The notes under the pieces are model-generated. The model was not told where the DNA came from. It was given only the letters and a program-made list of their open reading frames with translations, and searched no databases. Below, one piece after another: positions 37,300 to 45,758 of a stretch of DNA of 64,000 nt (positions are counted from its first letter, which is position 1; every line of letters starts with the position of its first letter). A program made the translations under genes and the position numbers. Location: assembly GCF_008035925.1 (NCBI RefSeq), contig NZ_CP036264.1, forward strand, positions 6,543,641-6,607,640, written 5' to 3'. This DNA is from Stieleria maiorica. GTDB lineage: Bacteria > Planctomycetota > Planctomycetia > Pirellulales > Pirellulaceae.

Positions 37300-37833
37300 T
37301 CATTCGAACAGGCGATTGGGATCAATCGCGATCTGGCAGTGGGCGGTCGCCAGCGGCAGGTTTAGTGGGGCGTCGAGACCTGGGCGATCACTGCCGGCGG
37401 CGGTGACACGTTGGATGGTCTTGTCCGCTGGGTCGATGATCAGATAGTGCGGGATGTTGTTTTCACGGCACAGGGTGCGTTTTGCTGTCAAGTCGCGACC
37501 GCGAGTCGAATCCGAGAGCACTTCGACGACCAGATCGGGGGACCGCTGCAGATGGTTTTCCGGCTGGCCGCGGCAAACCACCATCAGATCGGGGCGGATC
37601 ACGGTGTCATCCCCGATGATCCAGTCCAAATTGGTGTACACCTCGCACGGGCATCGGTGCTGTTGGATCTGAGTTTGAATTTGAAATGACAGCCGGGAGA
37701 TGACGCGCTCGTGGGGGCCGAAGGGCGACGGCCCCGTCGAAATCGCGACGCCGTCGATCAATTCCCAGTCGCCTTCCCATCGGGCGTAGTCTTCCAGCGT
37801 GTAGTGGGGGAGGTAGCGTGGCGCGGGACTCAT
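37300..37833 (-). CDS. Uma2-family (DUF820) PD-(D/E)xK nuclease-like protein
   Basis: ATG at 37833 (MSPAPRYLPHYTLEDYARWEGDWELIDGV). The family core is clear: VIRPDLMVVC, PDLVVEVLSDSTRGRDLTAKRTLC, then IPHYLIIDPADKTI, i.e. the D...ExL motif and downstream Lys. 177 residues, near the usual 180-200. These proteins are abundant in planctomycetes and cyanobacteria; predicted endonuclease fold, biological role unclear. A longer frame to 37947 lacks family sequence. Confidence 0.85.
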   Translation of the reverse strand: MSPAPRYLPHYTLEDYARWEGDWELIDGVAISTGPSPFGPHERVISRLSFQIQTQIQQHRCPCEVYTNLDWIIGDDTVIRPDLMVVCRGQPENHLQRSPDLVVEVLSDSTRGRDLTAKRTLCRENNIPHYLIIDPADKTIQRVTAAGSDRPGLDAPLNLPLATAHCQIAIDPNRLFE

Positions 37834-37955
37834 CGGGACTTGCGGTGCGGGTCGGTTGTCGAGCGACGGGGGACTCGACTTCAGTGTCGCAGTCGCTTGC
37901 GGGCCGAGAAATCGAAACCGAGATGACAGGTTCGAAGCCTCTCCCACGGGCGACA

Positions 37956-38082
37956 GCCCAATGCCCCCTACCCGATGAGCCGACGGCGCTAGCCGCGGGC
38001 CTTGGATTGCCCTTCGAGACTTGTCAGGCCCGAGGCTAGCGCCTGCGGCTCAGTTTGTGATCGAAAGTAGGTGGCCTTGGGC
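37956..38082. repeat. Large nested palindrome, family D copy 1
   Basis: The core 37976-38052 is an imperfect palindrome with 26-bp arms (TGAGCCG...GGGCC and inverse) around a 25-bp centre. It is nearly identical to the inverse of 57777-57855. Flanks to about 37956 and 38082 also match the second copy's outer arms. Similar 26-bp sequences starting GAAGCCTCT stand at 37934 and 38092 as direct repeats around it. It fills the gap between Uma2 and the transporter gene. Confidence 0.8.
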
Positions 38083-38200
38083 GACAGGCCGGAAGCCTCT
38101 TCCACCGGTGACGAGCCCCGCGGGTTCCCAGGTAGCGTGTTTTGGCGGTTCGGTGGTACGGTATGCGGATCGAATCCGTTTTTGCGATGCAGGTCTTCGA

Positions 38201-39610
38201 ATGAATCTGACTGACACTTTGCTTTCCGGGCCCGTGCTGCTAGCCAGTTCTGTCGACGAGGCACCGATCGAACCGGCATCGGCCGGTGTGATGTTGCTGT
38301 TTGCGGCCGTCATGTGCGCGACGTACGTGGGGGTTGCGATTGAGCGTTTTCACAAAACGGTCGCGGCGCTGTGTGGGGCGGCGGTGCTGGTGACGCTGGG
38401 GTTGGCGTTGCACCTGTTCGAGTACCCCAAGCTGTACGAGTTCCTGAAGGAAGACCTGAATATTTTTGGGGTGATCATCGGCACCGGCATCCTGGTCGAT
38501 GTCGTCGGCAAGAGCGGGCTGTTTCATTTTCTGTCGATGTGGATCGTCCGCTTCACGGGCGGGTCGGCATCCAAGCTGTTCATGACGTTGTGCATCGTCA
38601 CGTTTTTGTTCGTCGCGGTGCTGACGATCGTTCCGGCGATGTTGATCCTGTCATCGCTGGTGTTGGTGATTTGCCGGTCGCTGAATTACAAGCCGATGCC
38701 GTTGTTGCTGAGTGTCGCGATCTGCGCCAACAGCGGTGCGATCGCCACGTTCGCCAGCGGGTTGCCGAACATCATGATCGGGACGGCGGCCGAGATCCCC
38801 TATGTCCAGTTCCTGCAGGTCAGTCTGCCTTACGCGATCGTTTCGCTGGTGATCGCCGTCCTCGCGCTGCGATTCTTTTTTCGAAACGACTTGCCATGGA
38901 AGCAGACGCCCGAGCAACAGGAAGCGTTGCGGGCACAGATCGAAACGTTTGATCCCTGGGCGATGGTCGAGGACAAGCGTGTGCTGCTTCGCAGCGGAAC
39001 GATTCTGTCGCTGACCGTGATCGGGTTTGTGTTTGCCCAACAGTTGGGCGTGGGGATGGACTTCATCGCGATGGTGGGTGCCACGGCGGCTTTGTTGTTT
39101 GCCGGCAAGGGCGTCGAGGACGCGATCGGGAAAGTGAACTGGACGGTGATTCTGTTTTTCATGGGTTTGTTTGTCATCATCGGGTGTGTCAAGCAAACCG
39201 GCGCGCTGGCCTGGGTGGCCGAGCAAGTGATCGAATTGTCGGGCAACGAATTGACGTTGTTGGTTCCGTTGTTGGGTGTGTTTTCGGCAGTGGCCAGCAG
39301 CATCGTCGACAACATTCCGGTCGCCGCGACGTTGATCCCGATCGTCAAAGACATCGCGGCCGACGGAACGGTCCCGATCGAACCGCTTTGGTGGACGCTG
39401 ATCATCTGCTGCAATCTGGGCGGCAACGGGACACCGATCGGATCGATTTCGTGCGTGATCGCGATCTATGCACTCAAGAAAGAAGCCGGCGTCCACGTCG
39501 GCTGGGGGACGTTCTTAAAGCTCGGCGGTTTGATCATGCTCGTGCAAGTCGCCGGCGCGATTGTGTACGTCTTGATTCACCACAACAGTGGTTGGACGCC
39601 TTCGCTGTGA
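38201..39610 (+). CDS. ArsB/NhaD (SLC13-like, ion transporter superfamily) membrane transporter
   Basis: 469 residues with about 12 hydrophobic segments. ATG 38201 was chosen because the frame upstream runs into the palindromic element. Two inverted halves carry the family's loops: ANSGAIATFASGLPNIMIG in the first half and NLGGNGTPIGSISCVIAIYALKK in the second, equivalent to the substrate-site loops of NhaD/ArsB/P-protein transporters. DVVGKSGLFHFLSMWIVRFTGG is also typical. Likely inner-membrane exchanger or ion-coupled carrier. Cargo (Na+/H+, arsenite, dicarboxylate) cannot be decided. Confidence 0.88.
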   Translation: MNLTDTLLSGPVLLASSVDEAPIEPASAGVMLLFAAVMCATYVGVAIERFHKTVAALCGAAVLVTLGLALHLFEYPKLYEFLKEDLNIFGVIIGTGILVDVVGKSGLFHFLSMWIVRFTGGSASKLFMTLCIVTFLFVAVLTIVPAMLILSSLVLVICRSLNYKPMPLLLSVAICANSGAIATFASGLPNIMIGTAAEIPYVQFLQVSLPYAIVSLVIAVLALRFFFRNDLPWKQTPEQQEALRAQIETFDPWAMVEDKRVLLRSGTILSLTVIGFVFAQQLGVGMDFIAMVGATAALLFAGKGVEDAIGKVNWTVILFFMGLFVIIGCVKQTGALAWVAEQVIELSGNELTLLVPLLGVFSAVASSIVDNIPVAATLIPIVKDIAADGTVPIEPLWWTLIICCNLGGNGTPIGSISCVIAIYALKKEAGVHVGWGTFLKLGGLIMLVQVAGAIVYVLIHHNSGWTPSL

Positions 39611-39616
39611 TGGGTT

Positions 39617-39967
39617 TCAGTTGTTGCTGAATCCGTAGCCGACGGTGGTTTCGCGGCCGAGCGGGTTGCTGGTGAAGGCTTCGAAGCAATGTTCGCAAAG
39701 GTCATACTGGTCGGGGCCGTCGTCGATGTCTCGTCCGCACACGACGTCATCGATTTCGTCCAGGTCGTCCTGCAGCGACACACCCAGTTCGGCATTGAGC
39801 TCGCGCTGCAATTGGTCATGCAGTTCGGCGAGTTGGTCCAGATCTTCGGAGTGGTCACTTCTCGGCTCAGCGGCGCTGGCCATACGAACATCGATCTCGA
39901 CGACAAACCTTGGTTCCGTTTCCGGATCGATCGTGCGTTTGCAGCGATCACAGGTGTAGTGGATCAT
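39617..39967 (-). CDS. Small zinc-ribbon-like protein, 116 aa
   Basis: MIHYTCDRCKRTIDPE opens with CxxC, and DLCEHCFEAF near the C-terminus gives a second CxxC; together they may hold one zinc. Between them lies a very acidic helix-rich stretch (about residues 38-85). A further Cys sits at VVCGRD. No signal peptide. Stops converge with the transporter gene 6 nt away. Function unknown. Confidence 0.75.
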   Translation of the reverse strand: MIHYTCDRCKRTIDPETEPRFVVEIDVRMASAAEPRSDHSEDLDQLAELHDQLQRELNAELGVSLQDDLDEIDDVVCGRDIDDGPDQYDLCEHCFEAFTSNPLGRETTVGYGFSNN

Positions 39968-40118
39968 GGGCGATTCTGACTCACGTAATGTTCGAAAAAA
40001 GCGGTCACTCTTTTACAAGCGTAGTCCACGAATCAAAAGTGCCACGACTTTTGTTCTGCCGCTGCACTCTATGGTAATGGCAGCGAATGGTCGGTCGCAA
40101 GCTTTTTGCGGCAACCCG

Positions 40119-40970
40119 CTAGCGGAGATCCGTAGCTGGTGGATCACCACTGCTAGCGTTTACTTTGGGGATTTGATTTCGCCCCAAACGAACTTCGATC
40201 AACATGCCGGGAAGGAAATCCCGCGGCAATTGTTCGACATCGCGGTCGTCCAAGACCTTGGTTTGGTATCCACGGGCTTTGGCTTCGGATAACAGACGCG
40301 TGATCGCGGGGGCATGTCCGTATGCCAAAAGACAGCGTCCCCCGGGGTTGAGACGTTGTGGCAGGCCATCCAGCAGCGAATCCATCAGGGCGAAATCGGG
40401 GTCGTAGAAGGCGTGATCGGCTGGTGCAGCGACCTTACCGTCCTCCCATGGCGGATTCGACAGTATTAAATCGAACGTTTCGTCAGGCTTGATCACGGCA
40501 AACGCCCCGGGATCCGATGGGGCGACCTGTCGCACTTCGAACCGAGCGTCGTCGTGATGCATCGCGACGTTGTATCGCGCGTTGGCGACCGCGGCCGGAT
40601 TGATGTCCGTGGCAACCACCTTTTGGGCTCCGTTGGACAGACTTAGCAGCGACAGCAGCCCCGTTCCGGTGCCGATTTCCAACACGCTGCGCCCGGCGGC
40701 GATCTGGTCTTTGACGATCAATTCTCGCAGCGAGGTGGTGTCATCTGGTTCCCAGAAAACACTTTCGAATTGGACCAGCGGTTGGCCGTCGATCGCATCG
40801 AATTCCGGGAGCACGACGAATTGTTCGACGTCATAGGAATAGTCCAGGTCAGTGCGATCGGGTGACGGGCATCCGGCACTGCCGACCAGCACGCACAGCA
40901 ACGCGGCGCACGCCGCGATGGATCGGGCGTTGCCGGTTCGAAGCGGCGGCGGAAAGACGACATCGTTCAT
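40119..40970 (-). CDS. Class I SAM-dependent methyltransferase with N-terminal export/lipoprotein-like signal
   Basis: The stop of the upstream TerB-like gene and this ATG overlap by one base (TGATG), so the genes are translationally coupled. A TTG lies just before. Residues 17-34 (SIAACAALLCVLVGSAGC) look like a signal peptide with a weak lipobox SAGC (Ser at -3 is non-standard). From residue 96 a full methyltransferase fold follows: motif I VLEIGTGTG, acidic D122 in ATDINPAAV, and NPPW at 172-175, the catalytic signature of N-methylating enzymes of the HemK/RsmC group. 283 residues. A signal on a SAM enzyme is odd since SAM is cytoplasmic. Confidence 0.82.
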   Translation of the reverse strand: MNDVVFPPPLRTGNARSIAACAALLCVLVGSAGCPSPDRTDLDYSYDVEQFVVLPEFDAIDGQPLVQFESVFWEPDDTTSLRELIVKDQIAAGRSVLEIGTGTGLLSLLSLSNGAQKVVATDINPAAVANARYNVAMHHDDARFEVRQVAPSDPGAFAVIKPDETFDLILSNPPWEDGKVAAPADHAFYDPDFALMDSLLDGLPQRLNPGGRCLLAYGHAPAITRLLSEAKARGYQTKVLDDRDVEQLPRDFLPGMLIEVRLGRNQIPKVNASSGDPPATDLR

Positions 40971-41599
40971 CAAACCAGTTCCCTCTCCAGTGCGGCTTCG
41001 ATCGCCGCTTGGTATTCCTGTTCGGTCAAGTCTAGAATGTCACGCATCTCGGCCATCACCTTGATTTGTGCCTGGTCCATTTTACCTTCTGCGGTCGCGG
41101 CCAAGAACATCGCTTGCAGCGCTTCGCCCTTTTGGTCTTCGCTCCAGCGTCGGGAAACGGTCAAGACATAGTTTGCCGCGCGGATCTTGTTTTGCTGTGC
41201 GATCGAGCACAGTTCGCCGAGTTCTTCTCGATCGATCATCCGGCCGAGCAGCTGATAGGCGATCTGTTGCAGCACTTTGATTTCGGTGCTGCTGATCTGG
41301 TCGTCTGCCAGGACGACCAGGACGGCGCTGCGAAGCGCTTCGGTTTGGAACTGTTCGATTTGAACCTGTTCGTGTTCGCGTTGGTCCATCTGCAACACGG
41401 TGGGGTCCCATTTTTCACGGCAGCCGCGGCAATCGACGAACCATTCGGCCGCCCCGATCGGGACGACCGGGATAAAGTACAGCGTGAGAAAGGGGCGTCG
41501 CGATCGCAGTCGGTACTCTTGAGCGCAGCGACACGTGGGGCAATAGAACTGCCCAGTTTCACGGGTCCGAGTTAGATTCATCGTTCCGATGAGGATCAT
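40970..41599 (-). CDS. Zinc-ribbon plus TerB-like protein, 209 aa
   Basis: N-terminal CPTC...CRGC suggests a zinc ribbon around a hydrophobic stretch (FLTLYFIPVVPIG). Residues about 85-205 resemble TerB-like helical domains: LRSAVLVVLADDQISSTEIKVLQQI, then LAATAEGKMDQAQIKVMAEMRDIL, two four-helix halves with acidic turns. ATG at 41599, with another at 41581. The upstream region is shared with divergent fliW (146 nt). Coupled to the methyltransferase downstream. Possibly metal- or membrane-associated; role unknown. Confidence 0.75.
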   Translation of the reverse strand: MILIGTMNLTRTRETGQFYCPTCRCAQEYRLRSRRPFLTLYFIPVVPIGAAEWFVDCRGCREKWDPTVLQMDQREHEQVQIEQFQTEALRSAVLVVLADDQISSTEIKVLQQIAYQLLGRMIDREELGELCSIAQQNKIRAANYVLTVSRRWSEDQKGEALQAMFLAATAEGKMDQAQIKVMAEMRDILDLTEQEYQAAIEAALERELV

Positions 41600-41745
41600 G
41601 AAACGCTCTTGGGAAAACCTTGGTTGGAAAGCCGTTGCGGCACCGATTTCGAGTTCTTGTCCGATTTTGTCGATTTCGAAAGGGGCTCCGCCGATAACGA
41701 TAGTGTAGGAACATCCAATCTCTCCAGCGCCACCGAGCCATTCCG

Positions 41746-42258
41746 ATGCGGATCGAAACTCAGCGTTTTGGCAACATTACGGTCGATCAAGACCAGCTCC
41801 TTCTTTTTCCCGCCGGACTGATCGGGATGGAGACACTGCGTGATTGGGCGCTGCTGCCCGACTCGGAGAACCCTGCCGTCGCGTGGTTGCAATCGGCGTC
41901 TCGCGGTGACCGCGCGCTCCCGCTGATCAGCCCACGGGCGTTTTTTCCCGATTATCGCGTGCAAGTTTCGCGACGGGAACTGGCCGGTTTGCACATGCGC
42001 CCGGGGACTCAACTGTATGTCTTGACGACGGTGTCGGGACACAGCGGGAAGTTGACGACGAATCTGCGCTCGCCGATTCTGTTGAACTTGAGTCGCCGAT
42101 TGGGATGCCAGGTGATCACCGACAACGACCATCCGCTGCAACAAAGCGTCACGTCGTTGAAATCGGATGAGGTGATGATGCCGTTGACCGGCCCGCTGCC
42201 TTCGGTCGCCGCGGCGACCTCGTCTAGCTTGGTCGGCCAGATCAACCGCGCCGCGTGA
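41746..42258 (+). CDS. fliW: Flagellar assembly factor FliW
   Basis: 170 residues, ATG start. It begins [29 protein letters not shown], with the FliW core fold, and continues [18 protein letters not shown], matching the family's C-terminal strand. FliW binds flagellin and, when free, binds CsrA and relieves translational repression. The csrA gene lies 325 nt downstream on the same strand. The C-terminal ~30 residues are a variable tail. Confidence 0.92.
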   Translation: MRIETQRFGNITVDQDQLLLFPAGLIGMETLRDWALLPDSENPAVAWLQSASRGDRALPLISPRAFFPDYRVQVSRRELAGLHMRPGTQLYVLTTVSGHSGKLTTNLRSPILLNLSRRLGCQVITDNDHPLQQSVTSLKSDEVMMPLTGPLPSVAAATSSSLVGQINRAA

Positions 42259-42519
42259 TTCCCGTCGGGGCGGGGTGACGCCCGTCGCATTGGGAATTTC
42301 GTTCTAAACCGGCGTGCGCGATGAATCGGCATGACCGGTATCTGCCGACTTCCTGAGAAGGAGATCAAATGCCGGCGCCGCTGCGCCGATGAACAGGTTG
42401 TCAGGAGGCATGCCCACCGTGAGGCGAGGCTGTCTGCTGATCTTGAATCACCCTTCTCAGTCCATGGAAATCATTCTCTCGCCGCGAATCCAACGCAGCG
42501 GAGGGCGGTGCCGACTCGG

Positions 42520-42541
42520 GTGATTTAACCGTGATCTAACC
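42520..42541 (+). promoter_or_regulatory. Two 11-bp direct repeats upstream of csrA
   Basis: GTGATTTAACC and GTGATCTAACC stand directly head to tail, 41 nt before the csrA ATG, one helical turn apart. They could be a regulator site or leader element. The remaining fliW-csrA gap (42259-42582) holds no gene I can support. Confidence 0.35.
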
Positions 42542-42582
42542 TCCTTCTGTTTCCTTTAGAATTCAATGATGTCGAGGCCAAT

Positions 42583-42807
42583 ATGCTGGTCCTATCCCGA
42601 CACCGCGACGAAAGCATCATGATTGGCGACGATGTCGTTGTCACGATTGTCGATATCCGCGGCGATAAAGTCCGCTTGGGTATCGAAGCCCCACAGTCGA
42701 TCCCGGTTCACCGACAAGAAGTCTATGACGCGATCCAACGTGAAAACCGACGGTCGTCACAGACAAGTGCCGCCGCGACCAAAGACGTTAAACCGCCGCG
42801 CGATTAA
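42583..42807 (+). CDS. csrA: Carbon storage regulator CsrA
   Basis: 74 residues beginning MLVLSRHRDESIMIGDDVVVTIVDIRGDKVRLGIEAP, the classic CsrA fold; SIPVHRQEVYDAI contains the conserved RNA-binding Arg (VHRxEV). The protein is a dimeric RNA binder that represses translation at GGA sites, in flagellated bacteria mainly of flagellin. The C-terminal tail is longer than in E. coli, as in FliW-regulated CsrA proteins. Confidence 0.97.
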   Translation: MLVLSRHRDESIMIGDDVVVTIVDIRGDKVRLGIEAPQSIPVHRQEVYDAIQRENRRSSQTSAAATKDVKPPRD

Positions 42808-42925
42808 CCGTGTCGAACGGATCCGACGTGGCCGCTGCGCGATTCGGGCGACGCTCCACCGCTGATACACGCTGGCAAGGTTGGCTGTAACGCGGCCGGC
42901 AGGGACGCGATGACGCGGCGGCACG

Positions 42926-43435
42926 CTACTGATCGATGGTCGGATTGTCGTCCAGGTCACCTTCGGTGATGATCGTGAACCCTTTCTCGATCAACGTTTC
43001 CATCGCCATTTCGATGTTTTCCACCATGATCGCCACGGCCGGCTTGCCGAGCGGGCGAACGATCAGCGGATACGTTTGAATAATATTCAGCTCGGCCTGC
43101 AGCAACGCGGTACAGACGCGGAGCAGCGGTTGAGGGCCTTCGGGCAGTTGCACTCCGATCAAATCCGTTTCGATCAGTGCCAAACCGCTTCGTTCCAGGA
43201 TTTCGCGTCCGCGATCGGCATCGTTGACCAAGAAACGGACGAACGCGCATTCGGCGGCATCGTTGATCGACAGGGCACAAATACGGATCCCGGTCCCTTC
43301 GAACCTGCGGACCACTTCCAGCAGTTGACCGACACGATTCTCCAAGAAGATCGTGAATTGGCGGAGCGCCGGGTAATTGCGGCCCCGCATCGTGTCGAAC
43401 TTGGTTGCCGCACCACTTCCGTCGTCAGATTCCAT
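42926..43435 (-). CDS. ACT-domain protein (acetolactate synthase small subunit-like)
   Basis: ATG 43435 (a GTG codon precedes it). Two ACT-like units in about 169 residues: LRQFTIFLENRVGQLLEVVRRF (first) and LLRVCTALLQAELNIIQTYPL (second). The N-terminal unit resembles IlvH-type ACT, and the paired layout resembles stand-alone regulatory ACT proteins of planctomycetes. It probably senses an amino acid. No catalytic partner lies nearby. The 295 bp to the next gene show no feature. Confidence 0.82.
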   Translation of the reverse strand: MESDDGSGAATKFDTMRGRNYPALRQFTIFLENRVGQLLEVVRRFEGTGIRICALSINDAAECAFVRFLVNDADRGREILERSGLALIETDLIGVQLPEGPQPLLRVCTALLQAELNIIQTYPLIVRPLGKPAVAIMVENIEMAMETLIEKGFTIITEGDLDDNPTIDQ

Positions 43436-43730
43436 CACAGCCTCGTCGTGAATGCAGCGCTACGTTTGTGTTGCAATCGACGTAGTGTACGCTGTTCGCC
43501 TCGGGATGGTCAATTCGACGATCCGCCCGTCATGGGGGGCTCCGGTGGGAAAGGCAATGCACCGTTCCCGCCGCCGAATCGAAACGCGTGATCCGCTTGT
43601 TGACGCGTTGGGAGTGTCGCCGTGTTCTCCGAACTCGGCGCAGGCGAAAAAGCGAAGCTTTGCGCCGCGCCGACCTCGGAGAGGACGGCGACTGTCCAGC
43701 CCAATCGAAAAAGAATGCCACGTGAGAGCA

Positions 43731-44729
43731 CTACCGCCGGACACGGACCAGCTTCATCAGCCGGCCCGAAATATTCCAGTCCTGAACGTACAGATTCCCC
43801 TCCCGGTCCCAGAAGGAACCGTGCGTGCCGCTGAAGACACCTTCGACCCATTCCCGCTGGGGGACATTGAAGCTTCGTCCCTTGGCCGGGTCGGGGTTAT
43901 TGCCCAACACGGCGATGATGGTGTTGGTCTTGTTCAGAATCACCAACCGTCCGTGCAGGTCCGGCACGGAAACGTAGTCGCCCTGGATTGCGACGGACGT
44001 CGGCATCCCCAATCCGGTGATCACTTCTTCGATGAAGTTGCCCTCCAGGTCATAGTGCAACAACCGTCCCTTGGGTTGGTGATTGCGGTCACAGATCAGT
44101 AAGCGGTTGGGCTGGTAGCGGGTGTCCAGTGTCATCCCATGCGCGGTGTTGAATTCCTTCAGCCCGTTGCCCTTGGTGCCGAAGTGCCGCAAGTACTTTC
44201 CGGTTTTGTCAAAGACAAAGATGTTGTTGCTGGCGTAACCGTCTGACAAATAAATGTCGCCGCTGGCCGCCACGGTGATTGCGGTCGGGCTGAACTTCTT
44301 CAGATCGAGTCCGGACTCTTCCGGGAAAGGCAGTTTCAAAACGATGTCGCCGCCGCGGACGCGGAATTTGATACCTTCAGCGTCCTTGTTCCGGGCTCCG
44401 TAAATGTACTCCTCGCCGTCTTCCTCGCGGATCTCCATGTCGTGGATGTTCGCATACTCCGGGCCGAGGTAGGTGTGGATCACCGCGCCCTCGGGCGAGA
44501 ACACGAACACGCCCGCTTGGGCGCTGGTGTAGATGTTCCCTTGGCTGTCCACGACCACGCCACCATGTGTCGGCCCGAGCGGTGAATTCCCGTCCGCCCG
44601 AAGTCCCCAGCCGGGAACGGTGTCAAACGTCATGTCGCCGCACCCCATCCGAACGGGATCGACGGACCAGGCAGATGTCGCGGCGACAAACGCGACCGAA
44701 AACGTCACCAGGAAAAAGATGCGGTTCAT
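43731..44729 (-). CDS. Secreted NHL/six-bladed beta-propeller protein
   Basis: ATG 44729 gives a signal peptide (MNRIFFLVTFSVAFVAATSAWS). The rest (about 310 residues) is NHL-like: HGGVVVDSQGNIYTSAQAGVFVF, AITVAASGDIYLSDGYASNNIFVFDKTGKYLRHFG, FNTAHGMTLDTRY and SFWDREGNLYVQDWN. Typical of planctomycete peptidylglycine-monooxygenase-like propellers, but no copper-site residues can be claimed. Role unknown; exported. Confidence 0.85.
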   Translation of the reverse strand: MNRIFFLVTFSVAFVAATSAWSVDPVRMGCGDMTFDTVPGWGLRADGNSPLGPTHGGVVVDSQGNIYTSAQAGVFVFSPEGAVIHTYLGPEYANIHDMEIREEDGEEYIYGARNKDAEGIKFRVRGGDIVLKLPFPEESGLDLKKFSPTAITVAASGDIYLSDGYASNNIFVFDKTGKYLRHFGTKGNGLKEFNTAHGMTLDTRYQPNRLLICDRNHQPKGRLLHYDLEGNFIEEVITGLGMPTSVAIQGDYVSVPDLHGRLVILNKTNTIIAVLGNNPDPAKGRSFNVPQREWVEGVFSGTHGSFWDREGNLYVQDWNISGRLMKLVRVRR

Positions 44730-44830
44730 CAAGGTTCGGTGTCCCTGCCGTCGGGGGCGGCGAAGAGGAGGGGGGAACTGAAAGAGGGGGGATGAGCTAG
44801 AGATTGTAACTCGGCGGCGGCACGCAGTGT

Positions 44831-44890
44831 CTGCCTGATCCAGAGAGGGGCTGCCCGGTAGAGAGAGTGTCTGCCCGATACAGAGGTTGA
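44831..44890. repeat. Three degenerate 20-bp tandem units
   Basis: Units start CTGCCTGATC, CTGCCCGGTA and CTGCCCGATA at exact 20-bp spacing, in the divergent region between the NHL and thioesterase genes. Confidence 0.55.
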
Positions 44891-44967
44891 CCGGATCGGG
44901 TATAAGATGCACGCCGCGCCGAGCCGCGATCCGATGACGATGGACTTTCCGCCCCCAGGCCGCCAGG

Positions 44968-45384
44968 ATGCCCCACGACTCTCTGCTTCGATACTCGCAT
45001 GAATTCCGCGTCGCCTACCATCAAACCGATGGCCAGCGGCGCGTCCACCACTCCAATTACCTGAACTTTTTCGAAGAAGCACGGGTCGAAATGCTCCGCG
45101 CCGGCGGGGTGCGTTACAAGGACCTCGAAGACTCCGGGCGGCTGTTGGTCGTCACCGAAATGAACGTCCAGTACCATGCGGCGGCGGAGTTTGACGACTA
45201 CCTGCGGCTGGACGTCGCGGTGACCGAGATTCGGAAGGTGCGTTTGCGCCATCACTATCAGGTCTTCCGCGACCAAACGCTGATCACGTCGGCCGATTCG
45301 ACGATCGCCTGTGTCGATGCCGAGGGCCGCCCCAAGAAGCTGCCGCCCAAGTTTCTGGAACTCGCCTCGCAATTGGGGCAGTGA
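44968..45384 (+). CDS. 4-hydroxybenzoyl-CoA thioesterase-fold acyl-CoA thioesterase (YbgC/FadM type)
   Basis: 138 residues, ATG start. It shows the hot-dog fold signature FRVAYHQTDGQRRVHHSNYLNFFEEARVEMLR, with the catalytic Asp in QTD and the downstream H-x2-NY. VTEMNVQYHAAAEFDDYLRLDV matches the central strand pair. It hydrolyses acyl-CoA thioesters in the cytoplasm; chain preference unknown. Monocistronic. Confidence 0.9.
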   Translation: MPHDSLLRYSHEFRVAYHQTDGQRRVHHSNYLNFFEEARVEMLRAGGVRYKDLEDSGRLLVVTEMNVQYHAAAEFDDYLRLDVAVTEIRKVRLRHHYQVFRDQTLITSADSTIACVDAEGRPKKLPPKFLELASQLGQ

Positions 45385-45418
45385 GCGATTTTCGAGGGGG
45401 TATCGTGTACTTCTACAG

Positions 45419-45469
45419 GCCGGCGCGTTAGCGAGGGGCCAGGCGATGCCCCTCGCTTACGCGTCGGGC
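45419..45469. repeat. GC-rich palindrome, family E copy 1
   Basis: Arms GCCGGCGCGTTAGCGAGGGG and the inverse GCCCGACGCGTAAGCGAGGG flank a short centre; a degenerate relative lies at 60045-60090. The rest of the 374-bp gap after the thioesterase has no gene that I can see. Confidence 0.75.
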
Positions 45470-45758
45470 TGGGAAAACTGGGGGTAAAGTCCGGGGGGGA
45501 CTGGCCCGTCCTGTCTTAATTGGCGCAGAACCGTCGATTTGTCTGGAAAAAGGTGACCGGATTCCTACAATTACCTGTCCCTTCCCATCACCGCGGTCGG
45601 GTGTGCCGCCGGTCGGGTGCGTAATAGCGCCTGCCGGTGAATCCCGATTCCGGTCCCGCCTACAACTAGCCGCTGGTTTTTCCGTGTTCGATCACAAGAT
45701 CGCAATACGTCCCTACGACGTCCTGCCCCGCCACAGTCGCACGACCTGTTGGTTGACG

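Noticed and set aside
38021..38200. Upstream extension of the ArsB/NhaD-type transporter
   Set aside because: The extension translates the palindromic family D element; ATG 38201 begins just before the first membrane segment.
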